64,000 nt of DNA, taken from Prolixibacteraceae bacterium. Its GTDB lineage: Bacteria > Bacteroidota > Bacteroidia > Bacteroidales > Prolixibacteraceae. Below, piece after piece: positions 16,678 to 25,369 of this stretch (position 1 is its first letter; each line of letters starts with the position of its first letter). The stretch lies in assembly GCA_028282705.1 (NCBI GenBank), contig JANQHI010000006.1:62001-126000 (forward strand), in the 5' to 3' direction. A model generated the notes under the pieces. It did not search any database and had not been told where the DNA came from. It saw only the letters and a list, made by a program, of their open reading frames with translations. The translations under genes and the position numbers were made by a program.

Positions 16678-18000
16678 ATGATACTTATTTATTCTGAAGA
16701 GATCTCACCAAGGCTAGAATACATTTCTAAATTAATTTTTGAGGATATTTTAGGAGTAAAGGTTTCTTTTACTTCTAATTCTGCTGAATTTCTGAAATCA
16801 TCTTCTCCTAAAATTAATTATTCATTTGAGAAGTTTGGTGATGAGTTGTATCTGAAAGCCAATAAATTCCTATTCAGGAGGGCTCTTTATTACCCTGAAT
16901 TTAACAGTGTTTGGCATAATGGGGAAAAATACTTTTTTGAAACTTCAAAAGATTCTTTTCTGCCATTTGACCCTTTTGCTGCCTCCTTTTTTGTGGTTAC
17001 CAGGCTGGAGGAGTACCTTGAAAAAAGGAAAGCAAAATACAAAAGGTACAATAGCAAGTGGAGCATCCTATCTAAAAATAACCTGCTTGAAAAACCTGTG
17101 GTAAATAGCTGGGCAAACCTGATTGCAGAGAAGGTATCAAAAGAATACCCTCAGGTGGAATTCCCGGCAAAGGAATTTAAATTTTATTCAACCATTGATG
17201 TGGATAATGCCTGGTCATTTAAGAATAAAGGGCTGTTTAGGCAAGTTGGTGCCACTGCAAGCCATTTTATCAGGAGGAACCACCAGATAAATAAAGAAAG
17301 GTTTGGGGTTTTGTTTAAAGGGGAACAGGACCCATATGATACCTACCAATATTTGGATGAAGCTTTTAAGGGGATGGAAAAAAATGTGAAGTTTTTCTTT
17401 TTACTGGGCGATTTTGGGAAATATGATAAAAATATTTCAACCAAAAATAAAAACCTAAAAGCCCTGATTGCCTCAATAAGCCAAAAATATGAAATAGGTA
17501 TCCATCCATCTTATGCTTCTTCAAAAAAAGGTGGTTCATATAAAATTGCCAAGGAGAAAAAACGTTTAGAAGAAATTACAGGCAAGGAAACCAGCATGAG
17601 CAGGCAACATTTTTTAAGGCTGAGGTTTCCTAAAACTTATAATAGGTTGATAAAACATCGGATTTTGAATGATTACACCATGGGCTACCCTTCCAGGGTG
17701 GGCTTTAGGGCAGGAATTTGCACACCCTTCTATTTTTATGATTTAAAAAAGGACAAAGCTACAAAGCTAAGGATACACCCATTCCAAGTAATGGATGTTA
17801 CATTAAAGGAGTATATGGGGTTAACCCCTGCTGAAGCCAAAGAAAAGATCAGGGGTTTAATGGAAGAAATAAAAAAAGTGGGAGGTACTTTCATTGGGTT
17901 ATGGCATAATGAGACTGTAAGTGACATGGGGAGGTGGAAAGGTTATCGTGAAGTTTTTGAATATATGAACCAATTGGGGATGAAGCTGGAGAATGGATAA
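16678..18000 (+). CDS. Polysaccharide deacetylase-like protein with DUF7033-type N-terminus
   Basis: The 440-residue protein has an N-terminal alpha/beta domain (about 1-130) like that found before a subgroup of carbohydrate esterase 4-like proteins in Bacteroidota, then a NodB-like barrel from about residue 170. There FYSTIDVDNAWSF contains an Asp-rich motif in place of the classical SFDDG. YEIGIHPSYASS (about 271) supplies the His motif, and FIGLWHNETVSDM near the end is a C-terminal His motif. No signal peptide is seen, so a cytoplasmic substrate is likely. The next gene starts eight bases before this stop. The substrate is unknown. An association with surface polysaccharide metabolism is inferred from its neighbours. 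Confidence 0.75.
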   Translation: MILIYSEEISPRLEYISKLIFEDILGVKVSFTSNSAEFLKSSSPKINYSFEKFGDELYLKANKFLFRRALYYPEFNSVWHNGEKYFFETSKDSFLPFDPFAASFFVVTRLEEYLEKRKAKYKRYNSKWSILSKNNLLEKPVVNSWANLIAEKVSKEYPQVEFPAKEFKFYSTIDVDNAWSFKNKGLFRQVGATASHFIRRNHQINKERFGVLFKGEQDPYDTYQYLDEAFKGMEKNVKFFFLLGDFGKYDKNISTKNKNLKALIASISQKYEIGIHPSYASSKKGGSYKIAKEKKRLEEITGKETSMSRQHFLRLRFPKTYNRLIKHRILNDYTMGYPSRVGFRAGICTPFYFYDLKKDKATKLRIHPFQVMDVTLKEYMGLTPAEAKEKIRGLMEEIKKVGGTFIGLWHNETVSDMGRWKGYREVFEYMNQLGMKLENG

Positions 18001-18910
18001 AACAAAAAATATAAGGCTGGTTAAATATAAAGAACTGGATTTGCCAAAATGGGATCATTGTATTGAATCAGCACCTAACAGGAGGGTATATGCATTTTCA
18101 TGGTACCTGGATGGGGTAGCTGAAAACTGGGATGCCATTGTAATGGGCGATTATGAGTATGTAATGCCTCTTCCTTATAAAATGAAGCTTGGCATAAAAT
18201 ATATTTACCAACCTTTCTATTGCCAGCAGCTTGGTATTTTCCCCATGCCTGGAGCTGATGTGCAGAAACAATTCATTGATATCTTTAAAAGAAATACCAG
18301 GTATGCTAATTATAACTTTAATTCATATTCTGACCCTGCCTTATTGTCCACATTTTCAGTAAAAGAGAAAGTCAACCAGGTTATTTCTTTATTGCCTGGT
18401 TATAGGTTCTTGTTACAAGAATTTTCAAAACATACAAAAAGGAACCTAAAAGTTGCTATTGCTGAGAAAGTTGAAGTTATAAAAGGGTTAAGGGCACAAG
18501 ATTACCTGGATATAAAAAAACAGCACCTGAAAGGAGGAGATTCTCAAGTTGGGTTGGAAGCTTTGAACAGGCTTATGAAAAACACTATCTCAACAGGGCA
18601 GGGGGTTATTTATGCAGCCTATTCATCAGTGAACAATCTGTGTGCAGCAGCTTTTTTCCTGGCTGATGGCAACAGGGTGTATTACCTCAATGCTTTTTCT
18701 ACTGAAGAAGGACGCCAAAACAGAGCCATGTATGCCATTGTTGAGGCATTCCTGAAAGAGCATGCAGGGTCGGGCAGGATACTGGATTTTGAAGGCTCAA
18801 CAATTGAAGGGGTAGCTAGGTTTTACAGAGGGTTTGGGGCATTAGAAGAAAAATATTACTATATTCATTACAATAACTTACCTTTACCCTTTTGTTGGTT
18901 TAAAAGATAA
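17993..18910 (+). CDS. GNAT/FemAB-like acyltransferase
   Basis: A 305-residue protein of the FemAB-like GNAT type. The N-terminal half (YKELDLPKWDHCIESAPNRRVYAFSWYLD) resembles the first subdomain. The C-terminal half carries a GNAT-like core (GVIYAAYSSVNNLCAAAFFLADGNRVYYLNAFS split over about 205-245) and ends with LDFEGSTIEGVARFYRGFGA (about 265-284), a segment typical of this group. Such enzymes transfer acyl or aminoacyl groups to cell-wall or polysaccharide precursors. It overlaps the upstream deacetylase-like gene by eight bases, and its stop overlaps the next start by one base, so the three genes are translationally coupled. Confidence 0.75.
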   Translation: MDKTKNIRLVKYKELDLPKWDHCIESAPNRRVYAFSWYLDGVAENWDAIVMGDYEYVMPLPYKMKLGIKYIYQPFYCQQLGIFPMPGADVQKQFIDIFKRNTRYANYNFNSYSDPALLSTFSVKEKVNQVISLLPGYRFLLQEFSKHTKRNLKVAIAEKVEVIKGLRAQDYLDIKKQHLKGGDSQVGLEALNRLMKNTISTGQGVIYAAYSSVNNLCAAAFFLADGNRVYYLNAFSTEEGRQNRAMYAIVEAFLKEHAGSGRILDFEGSTIEGVARFYRGFGALEEKYYYIHYNNLPLPFCWFKR

Positions 18911-19884
18911 TGAGGAATACTGCACTACACCTTTCAGGAACCATAGCTGCCATAAGCTCATTTAGAAGGCTTTACCAGAAGAGTTATCCTGTTTTCCTGC
19001 CATTTTACCATGTGGTTAGCAATGAAAACCTGCCCCATGTGAAAAATTACCCTTATAGGGATGTGGAAACATTTGAGCGGGAACTTGATTTTATACTGAA
19101 ATATTACCAACCTATAACTCTTCAGGAATTAAAAAATAGGGTAGGGCACAAAAAAGTATTCCACTTAAGTTTTGATGATGGGCTGAAAGAATGTGCTGAA
19201 ATTATCGCCCCTATCCTAAAAAGGAAAGGGATACCAGCCACCTTTTTTGTTAATACAGGTTTTGTAGGCAACAAGGCTCTTTTCCATAAATACAAAGCCA
19301 GCCTTATTTTGGATGAGCTGGGAAAAAGAACTTGTGATTTTAAAGAAGAATTTGATCAAAAAGATAACTTTCAGGAAATAAAATCATTGAAAAATACAAT
19401 CCATGATAATGAAGGTATTTATAAATTGGCAGAAATTCTACAGGTTGATTTTGATAAATTCCTGGAAGTAAATAAACCCTATTTAACCCTGAGTCAATTA
19501 CAACAATTAAAAGAAGATGGCTTTACCATTGGGGCGCATAGCATTGATCATCCTGAATTCTGGCTAATAAAAGAGGAAGAGCAGTTTAGGCAGGTAGCTG
19601 AAAGTGTAAACTGGGTAAAAGAAAACTTAGGGCAGGATATCCTGGCATTTGCTTTCCCTTTTACTGACAATGGGGTGCCTGGTGGTGTTTTTAAGAAAAT
19701 TGAAGAAAACCAACTTTGTGATATTACCTTTGGGACTGCTGGATTGAAATATGACCAATATCCATGGCACTTTCAGAGGTTTGCATGTGAAGGTGGGGAT
19801 AGCCTGGAGAAGGTATTGAAAAAAGAGATGGCCTATTTTAACCTAAGGAAATGTTTTGGGCAACAAACTGTTAAGCATTCATAA
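18910..19884 (+). CDS. Polysaccharide deacetylase (NodB/CE4-like)
   Basis: A 324-residue protein with a clear NodB domain: motif HLSFDDGLKECAEIIAPIL (about 87-105) holding the catalytic and metal-binding Asp pair, then GIPATFFVNTGF (about 110-121), and GAHSIDHPEF (about 211-220) carrying the metal-binding His motif. The N-terminus (YPVFLPFYHVVSN) resembles family members acting on surface polysaccharides. No signal peptide is evident. It removes N- or O-acetyl groups from glycans by family knowledge; the substrate is unknown. The start codon overlaps the preceding stop (TAATG) and the next gene follows after two bases. Confidence 0.88.
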   Translation: MRNTALHLSGTIAAISSFRRLYQKSYPVFLPFYHVVSNENLPHVKNYPYRDVETFERELDFILKYYQPITLQELKNRVGHKKVFHLSFDDGLKECAEIIAPILKRKGIPATFFVNTGFVGNKALFHKYKASLILDELGKRTCDFKEEFDQKDNFQEIKSLKNTIHDNEGIYKLAEILQVDFDKFLEVNKPYLTLSQLQQLKEDGFTIGAHSIDHPEFWLIKEEEQFRQVAESVNWVKENLGQDILAFAFPFTDNGVPGGVFKKIEENQLCDITFGTAGLKYDQYPWHFQRFACEGGDSLEKVLKKEMAYFNLRKCFGQQTVKHS

Positions 19885-19886
19885 CT

Positions 19887-20956
19887 GTGGAAATAAAAAA
19901 AATAAGGCTGTCTGAACTGGAGGAATTTGCCAATAGTACTCAATTTCAATCTTTTGAAAATAAGCCTATTACCACATTCAGGGTAGCTTCCCAAATCAAA
20001 AACCCAAGAGCCCAACCCAATGATTATGTGCTTTACATGGGATTTGTAGATGATAAGTTGGTAGCTTACAGGACATTGTTTGGAGATCATATTACAAAGC
20101 AAGGCAAAACCATAAGGTTTGGATGGTGCAGTGGTGCATGGGTACATCCTGGTTTCAGAAAAGAAGGGTTTTCAACATTATTACTCAATGAAGCTTTTGA
20201 TGATTGGGAAGGGAAGCTGATGTTTACCAATTATGCCCCAGAAGCTTAAAACTGATATTGAAAACAAAGAGGTTTATATCCAGATATAATCACCAGGGAG
20301 CCAGGTGTTACCTTTTTCCAAAATTGGGAAGTTTGCTTCATACACAAAAGAAATTCAAATCCTTATTGGCTGTCCTTGATTTTTTGTTGGCTATATTTAC
20401 AAAAAGCAGGTTGCTGTTTTATTCTTATCACATACCTGAAGGCTATACTTTTGAGGTTTCAGATAAACCTTGCCAGGACTGCTTAAAATGGATAGAGTAT
20501 AAAAAACAGGGCTACCTGTTTTCAAGGGGGGAAGCAGAACTCAGGTGGATATTGGATTATCCCTGGGTTTCAACTACTGATAAATCATTTAAAGAATCCT
20601 ACCAATTTTCTTCATTTGCTAGTTCATTTACCTATTCTTTTGTGAAGGTTTACCATAAAGGTAATTTTGAAGGATTTTTTATGTTTTCAGTAAAAGAAGG
20701 GCATTTAAAAACCCTTTATTTTTATGTATCTTCGCGCCATCAAAAAGGAGTAGCTGGGTGGTTGAAAAACTTTTGTGTTAAGAATAAAATAGAAGTGATG
20801 ACTGTTTATAACCAGGATATTGCAGCTATTTTAATTTCGAGAAGTTTCCCTTTTTTAAAAGTGAAAAAATATGGGCAGGAGTTGTTCAGTACCTTTACCC
20901 AACCAGGTTTGGAATTGAAAGTACAGGATGGTGATGGGGATGTAGTGTTTACATAA
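19887..20956 (+). pseudogene. GNAT acetyltransferase split by a one-base frameshift
   Basis: The first segment (GTG at 19887, 120 codons to the stop at 20247-20249) has the GNAT acetyl-CoA-binding part WCSGAWVHPGFRKEGFSTLL and ends MFTNYAPEA. The frame that then continues to 20956 carries LKLILKTKRFISRYNH and about 230 further residues. In related GNAT proteins APES is followed directly by such a helix. Adding one A in GAAGC near 20245 would give APESLKLILKTKRF in one uninterrupted protein of about 355 residues. The gene is thus a recent frameshift, a sequence error or, less likely, two proteins. It is the fourth member of the deacetylase/acyltransferase cassette and is followed by upp after 13 bp. 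Confidence 0.75.
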
Positions 20957-20969
20957 AAATTTTAAAAGG

Positions 20970-21632
20970 ATGGAAGTTAAAATCATTGGGAATAATCATT
21001 CAATTGTTGACCAATACCTTGCTGAGATCAGGGATATAGAAATACAAAAAGACCCACTCAGGTTCCGCCAAAACCTGAACAGGATAGGACAGCTTTTTGG
21101 GTATGAGATCAGTAAAGAGCTTGTTTTCAGGCAATCTGATGTGACAACGCCATTGGGTGTAGCCAATGTTCCTGTGTTAAAACAACAGCCTGTTTTGGCT
21201 ACTATCCTAAGGGCTGGGCTTCCACTACATCAGGGTTTGCTAAATATTTTTGATAGGGCTGAAAACTGTTTTATTTCTGCATTCAGGAAATATGATGACA
21301 ATGGAGGGTTTGATATTGAGTTTGAATACATGTCATCACCATCAGTAGATGGGAAAGTGGTTATTTTATCTGACCCAATGCTGGCTTCTGGGTTGTCTAT
21401 GGAGATAGGCTACCAGGCTCTTTTTACTAAAGGAACACCTTCACATGTGCATTTGGTTTCTGTTATTTCCAGCCAGCAAGGGGTTGATTATGTAAAGGAA
21501 GCTATTAAAGCTGAAAATGTAACACTGTGGCTAGGTGCTGTTGATGCTGAAATGACACCAAAATCTTATATTGTCCCAGGCTTGGGTGATGCTGGTGACC
21601 TGGCTTATGGGGAAAAAATAGATTCAAAGTAA
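20970..21632 (+). CDS. upp: Uracil phosphoribosyltransferase
   Basis: Upp converts uracil and PRPP to UMP (pyrimidine salvage). The 220-residue product shows the family features: ATILRAGLPLHQGLL (about 73-87), the PRPP loop VVILSDPMLASGLSM (about 128-142, where most family members have DPMLATG), and the uracil-binding C-terminus PGLGDAGDLAYGE (about 203-215). Length is near the usual 210. It follows the GNAT gene after 13 bp and probably shares its transcript, although a metabolic link to the cassette is not evident. A convergent gene follows. Confidence 0.93.
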   Translation: MEVKIIGNNHSIVDQYLAEIRDIEIQKDPLRFRQNLNRIGQLFGYEISKELVFRQSDVTTPLGVANVPVLKQQPVLATILRAGLPLHQGLLNIFDRAENCFISAFRKYDDNGGFDIEFEYMSSPSVDGKVVILSDPMLASGLSMEIGYQALFTKGTPSHVHLVSVISSQQGVDYVKEAIKAENVTLWLGAVDAEMTPKSYIVPGLGDAGDLAYGEKIDSK

Positions 21633-21651
21633 CCTTTAATGTGGATTAATA

Positions 21652-21670
21652 GTTTCACTTTAAGTGAAGC
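21652..21670. terminator. Inverted repeat between convergent upp and oxidoreductase genes
   Basis: GTTTCACTT and AAGTGAAGC pair around a single T, in the 51-bp gap between two converging stops. There is no strong T-run on either side. The core resembles the asd terminator stem. A bidirectional terminator role is plausible but weakly supported. Confidence 0.4.
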
Positions 21671-21683
21671 CCTCAATATATCT

Positions 21684-22352
21684 TCAGAAATACACTTCAC
21701 AGTTGATCTCATCCCTGCCAAAACCCTTTTCTTTAAGGATTTCCATAGAATCAAAGATCATATCACTATTACCACATAGGTAGAAAATAATGTCTTTGTC
21801 AAAAGTGGCTTGTTTAAGGTAATCAGTTACCCTGCCCGAGAAATTCCCTTCATTGTCACGAGATGTACACAGCACATAACACTCACTATTGTAATTTTCT
21901 TTTCCATATGATTCTTTATGGTAGCGTACACCATGTATCAACTCATAATCAAGGCCAGGGTATGACCTGACTATACTATGGAAAGGAGCCACACCAGTAC
22001 CACTGGCAATAAAAACATGTTTTCTGCCTTCTTTGTGTTTTTCTTCAATCCCAAACTTCCCAAATGGGCCATGTACCTCAACCAGGTCTCCTTTCTTAAG
22101 GGTCTTTAATTTAGGTGAAAAATAACCACCCTCAACTTCTTTTACCAATACTTCAAAATAAGGGTCATTTTCTCCACTATATATGGAATATTCCCTGCTT
22201 TGGTAATCTCCTTTTATAGCCAATGTAATATGTTGCCCTGCTCTAAATGGGAAACGGCTTTTGGGTAACTTTAAAATAAAAGTTTCAGGTGTCAAGTGGA
22301 CTACATCCTCCAATTTATAGTAATTGGTGTCAATTGTTATGTTCTCATTCAT
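21684..22352 (-). CDS. Ferredoxin-NADP+ reductase-like flavoprotein
   Basis: The 222-residue protein has an FNR fold: the FAD-binding motif REYSIYSG (RxYS, about 53-60), a GGYFSPKLKTLKKGD segment, HGPFGKFG for FAD phosphate binding, the NAD(P) site FIASGTGVAPFHSIV (about 114-128) and a C-terminal CEVYF aromatic end. It would transfer electrons between NAD(P)H and a partner such as a ferredoxin or flavodoxin. The frame is open to a TTG at 22385, but a TATATTTG promoter-like box (22383-22390, minus strand) covers that codon, so ATG 22352 or 22364 is preferred. It is divergent from a flavodoxin-like gene, a plausible redox partner. Confidence 0.85.
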   Translation of the reverse strand: MNENITIDTNYYKLEDVVHLTPETFILKLPKSRFPFRAGQHITLAIKGDYQSREYSIYSGENDPYFEVLVKEVEGGYFSPKLKTLKKGDLVEVHGPFGKFGIEEKHKEGRKHVFIASGTGVAPFHSIVRSYPGLDYELIHGVRYHKESYGKENYNSECYVLCTSRDNEGNFSGRVTDYLKQATFDKDIIFYLCGNSDMIFDSMEILKEKGFGRDEINCEVYF

Positions 22353-22493
22353 TATAAAGCTCATCTTCCAAAAGTTTGGGTGCAAATATATAAATAAAAG
22401 ACAAAATAGTCTGCTATTTGTTCTTTGTTTACCGACCTTAATAGAGATTTAACCGAAAAAATACAGTGAAGTTTACATTGGCAGGATAATTTT

Positions 22494-23015
22494 ATGGGAA
22501 AAACCAAAACCATGAAAACATTAATAGCCTATTCAACTACGCATGGCTGCACTGGAAAAGTAGCTTTAGAGTTAAAAGAAAAACTTGGGGGTGAAGCTAC
22601 CCTCATCAACCTAAAAGAGGACAGAAACCCAAGCCTAGCCTTATATGACCAGGTAATTATAGGAGGCTCTATCCATGCAGGGCAGATACAGAAAAGGGTA
22701 AAAGAATTTTGTGCAAAAAACCTGGAACAATTAAAACAGAAAGAATTGGGTTTGTTTATTTGCTGTATGTATGAAGGGGATGTGGCAAGGGAACAACTTA
22801 GAAATGCATTTCCTGAAGAACTTCACCAGGCTGCCAAAAATGAAGCTTTTTTTGGGGGAGCATTTGATTTTAAAAGGATGAAGTTTTTTGAAAAAATGAT
22901 TGTGAGGAAGGTTGCCAAAGTTAATGAAAGTGTTAGTAACCTTGACTATGGTAAGATTGACAACTTTGCATCAAGGATGAATAAGATATTTAACCCTTTC
23001 CTTTTTTTGGTATAG
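22494..23015 (+). CDS. Flavodoxin-domain protein (HemG-like)
   Basis: A 173-residue flavodoxin-like protein. The FMN phosphate loop is visible in MKTLIAYSTTHGCTGKVA (about 7-24), followed by YDQVIIGGSIHAGQIQK (about 51-67), the pattern of the HemG-type menaquinone-dependent protoporphyrinogen dehydrogenase group. The hydrophobic ICCMYEGD strand is also typical. Whether it acts in haem synthesis or as an electron carrier cannot be decided. ATG 22494 and ATG 22512 are both possible starts; the conserved fold begins at the second. It is divergent from the FNR-like gene with a 140-bp shared upstream region. Confidence 0.78.
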   Translation: MGKTKTMKTLIAYSTTHGCTGKVALELKEKLGGEATLINLKEDRNPSLALYDQVIIGGSIHAGQIQKRVKEFCAKNLEQLKQKELGLFICCMYEGDVAREQLRNAFPEELHQAAKNEAFFGGAFDFKRMKFFEKMIVRKVAKVNESVSNLDYGKIDNFASRMNKIFNPFLFLV

Positions 23016-23034
23016 GATAAATAATTATCTATTA

Positions 23035-23176
23035 CCACACACTTTAGTGTGGGGATTAGCACTACAATTAGTACAATAACTTTCCAGGGATTTTTTAGTC
23101 TAATTAAATTAAAAAATCCCTGGAAAGTTGGTTATAAGTGGAATATAATTTTTCATCCCCAAGCTGAAGCTTGGGG
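23035..23176. repeat. Cluster of three inverted repeats
   Basis: The gap between the flavodoxin-like gene and trmN6 contains CCACAC/GTGTGG (about 23036-23053), a perfect 20-bp inverted repeat with a 12-nt loop (arms 23078-23097 and 23110-23129), and CCCCAAGC-TGAA-GCTTGGGG (23157-23176). The central one carries six T/A residues at its inner end and is not followed by an outer T-run. The set probably terminates both converging transcripts; it could also be a small dispersed repeat. Confidence 0.6.
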
Positions 23177-23199
23177 TTAAATAGCACAAAAAACAATTG

Positions 23200-23916
23200 T
23201 TAAAAATTAAGATAGAAACCTTTGGTCAATTCCTTAAATTCTGAAGTATACTTATGATGGTCTTTATATTCAATAGTGAGTTGTGTTTCCTTCAAAGGAT
23301 ATTTTGTTATTGAAAATTCCATTAAATATCTATGTGGAGGTTTGATTGGGTTAGGCTTCACTTTGGTTAGCCTGATCAGGTGTAATCCCTGTTTTAGTGC
23401 AAGTTCAATAAATTGTTCTCCTTCAGCAACAGGCAAGATCAAAGCCAATTTACCATGTGGGCTCATCAACTTTTTAGAACGCCTGGCTATATCATCAAAA
23501 GGTAAAGAAGCCTGATACCTTGCTTTAGCCCTTTGTTTGGTTGATGCAGGTAAAGCATTTTTAAAAAATGGAGGGTTGGTGATAATAAAATCAAAAACTT
23601 GGCTGCACTTAGAAACAAATTCCTGGAAAGGCTGGTTTATTACAGAAACCTGGCTTGCCCATTTTGATTGTGATATGTTGTATTGGGCTTCTTCACAAGC
23701 TTTTCTTTCAATTTCAATCCCTGTGATTTGTGCATTTGTCCTTTGAGCCATCATTAGGGAAAGGATGCCTGTTCCACTGCCAATATCCAGGATGTTTTTT
23801 GCTGTACCAGGCTCTGCCCAGGCTCCCAACAGGATAGAATCTGTACCAACTTTCATAGCAGATCTTTCCTGGATTATGGTAAATTGTCTTAGCCTGAAAT
23901 AGTTATTGGAAACCAT
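23200..23916 (-). CDS. trmN6: tRNA1(Val) (adenine37-N6)-methyltransferase
   Basis: A 238-residue class I methyltransferase. The SAM-binding motif is ILDIGSGTGILSLMM (about 43-57), and the catalytic N6-adenine motif is DFIITNPPFFKNAL (about 110-123). The N-terminal FRLRQFTIIQERSAMKVGTDSILLGAW is characteristic of the TrmN6/YfiC group, which methylates A37 of tRNA-Val. Length is normal. The ATG at 23916 lies two bases after the stop of the TIGR02757 gene, making this the last gene of the tatA operon. It ends before a cluster of inverted repeats. Confidence 0.92.
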   Translation of the reverse strand: MVSNNYFRLRQFTIIQERSAMKVGTDSILLGAWAEPGTAKNILDIGSGTGILSLMMAQRTNAQITGIEIERKACEEAQYNISQSKWASQVSVINQPFQEFVSKCSQVFDFIITNPPFFKNALPASTKQRAKARYQASLPFDDIARRSKKLMSPHGKLALILPVAEGEQFIELALKQGLHLIRLTKVKPNPIKPPHRYLMEFSITKYPLKETQLTIEYKDHHKYTSEFKELTKGFYLNF

Positions 23917-23918
23917 AA

Positions 23919-24692
23919 TCAGAATTTTTCAAATGCTCCTAGCCCAAACAAGGCATAGTCATATTTTACAGGGTCATATGGGTCAAATTTTTTCAAAACA
24001 GCAGTTACTTCTTCCACAGCTTTCCAGTCATTTTGTTTCCTGGTAAGTATCCCCAGTTTCCTGGATATGTTACCTGTATGTACATCAAGGGGCAGCATAA
24101 GTTTAGCCATTGGAATTTCTTTCCACAACCCAAAATCAATGCCCTGTCTATCTTTCCTTACCATCCATCTGAGATACATATTTAACCTTTTGGCTGCTGA
24201 TCCAACAACAACATTTGAAACATGTTTCCTGGTGCGTGGAAGCCCTTCAATTTCAAAAAATACCTGATAGAAATAAGCCAATGCTGATTTGATTGTACCA
24301 TCTTTTTTAAACCCTTGAGTAAATACCTTCTCCAACCCACCATGGTTAAGGTAAATGTTTTTCAGTGAAAGCATAAAAAACTTACAATCTTCAGCATTAA
24401 AAGTCCTGTGTTTAAAGCCATCAAAAACCCTTAGCCCTTTTTCTGAAGTATCCAGGATGAATCTATAAGGTTTCCAACCCATTAGCTCCATTAGCCTGTT
24501 GGTATTTTTAATGATGGTAGGCCTTTGCCCCCAGGCAATGGTAGCAGCCAGGAATCCTGAAGTCTCAATATCTTCTTTCTTTTTAAATTGCTTGGGTATT
24601 TGAATAGGGTCAGTTTCAATAAAGGCAGGTTGGTTGTATAAGCCAGATTTTTGGTCAAGGAAATTTTTTAGCTTCTTATTAACCATTACCAT
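23919..24692 (-). CDS. TIGR02757/DUF2400 family protein
   Basis: A 257-residue protein of the TIGR02757 family, recognised by [21 protein letters not shown] (split about 43-63), the helical middle and the ending [19 protein letters not shown] (about 204-222), then [21 protein letters not shown] at the C-terminus. The family has a helix-hairpin-helix/DNA-glycosylase-like flavour but no proven role. The frame is open further upstream, but ATG 24692 (or 24686) fits the conserved start and overlaps the lolD stop by a few bases, indicating translational coupling. It is the fourth gene of the tatA operon. Confidence 0.85.
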   Translation of the reverse strand: MVMVNKKLKNFLDQKSGLYNQPAFIETDPIQIPKQFKKKEDIETSGFLAATIAWGQRPTIIKNTNRLMELMGWKPYRFILDTSEKGLRVFDGFKHRTFNAEDCKFFMLSLKNIYLNHGGLEKVFTQGFKKDGTIKSALAYFYQVFFEIEGLPRTRKHVSNVVVGSAAKRLNMYLRWMVRKDRQGIDFGLWKEIPMAKLMLPLDVHTGNISRKLGILTRKQNDWKAVEEVTAVLKKFDPYDPVKYDYALFGLGAFEKF

Positions 24693-25338
24693 TGATCTTT
24701 CCATCTTTGATGTGGATAATCCTATCAGATTCTTCTGCAAACTGGTCATCGTGGGTAACAATCACAAAGGTCTGCTTAAATTCATCTTTTAGTTGGAACA
24801 GTAGCTCATGCAGGTCTTTCCTGTTGTTTGAATCCAGGTTTCCTGAAGGTTCATCAGCTAAAATAACAGATGGTTTATTTACCAATGCCCTGGCTACAGC
24901 TACCCTTTGTTTTTCTCCTCCTGAGAGTTCTGATGGCTTATGCCCTAAACGTTCAGAAAGCCCTAAATAATCTAACAGCTCTTTGGCTCGTTTTTCTGCT
25001 TTCCCTTTTTGTTGTTTAGCAATAAAAGCAGGGATGCAAACATTTTCGAGGGCAGTAAATTCAGGAAGTAGGTGATGGAATTGGAACACAAACCCAATTT
25101 CATTGTTCCTGAACCTGGCCAGTTCTTTTTCGCGCAAAGCTGAAATTTTTTTATCATTGAAATAAATCTCCCCAGAGGTAGGCCTGCTAAGGGTTCCTAA
25201 TATTTGCAGCAAAGTTGTTTTTCCTGCACCACTGGCTCCTACAATAGAATGGATTTCCCCGGCAGGTATTTCCAGGCTGATGCCTTTTAATACAGCCAGG
25301 TCTCCAAATGATTTTTTTATGTTTTCGGCTTTTATCAT
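24679..25338 (-). CDS. lolD: LolD-like lipoprotein-release ABC ATPase
   Basis: A 219-residue ABC ATPase with Walker [10 protein letters not shown], signature [15 protein letters not shown], Walker [14 protein letters not shown] and switch motif VTHDDQFA. The set matches the LolD/MacB-ATPase branch, including the [23 protein letters not shown]-loop region (split). With LolCE it drives release of lipoproteins from the inner membrane; lolC/E genes are not in this window. The frame runs up to GTG 25389, but ATG 25338 begins at the conserved [12 protein letters not shown]. It follows the Na/Ca exchanger gene after 31 bp. Confidence 0.85.
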   Translation of the reverse strand: MIKAENIKKSFGDLAVLKGISLEIPAGEIHSIVGASGAGKTTLLQILGTLSRPTSGEIYFNDKKISALREKELARFRNNEIGFVFQFHHLLPEFTALENVCIPAFIAKQQKGKAEKRAKELLDYLGLSERLGHKPSELSGGEKQRVAVARALVNKPSVILADEPSGNLDSNNRKDLHELLFQLKDEFKQTFVIVTHDDQFAEESDRIIHIKDGKINGNG

Positions 25339-25369
25339 GCTTGTAAGATACTTATAAAAACTGGGTAAT

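Noticed and set aside
22353-22385. Longer start of the FNR-like gene at TTG 22385
   Set aside because: A TATATTTG promoter-like box covers this position, and family proteins begin near MNENITID.
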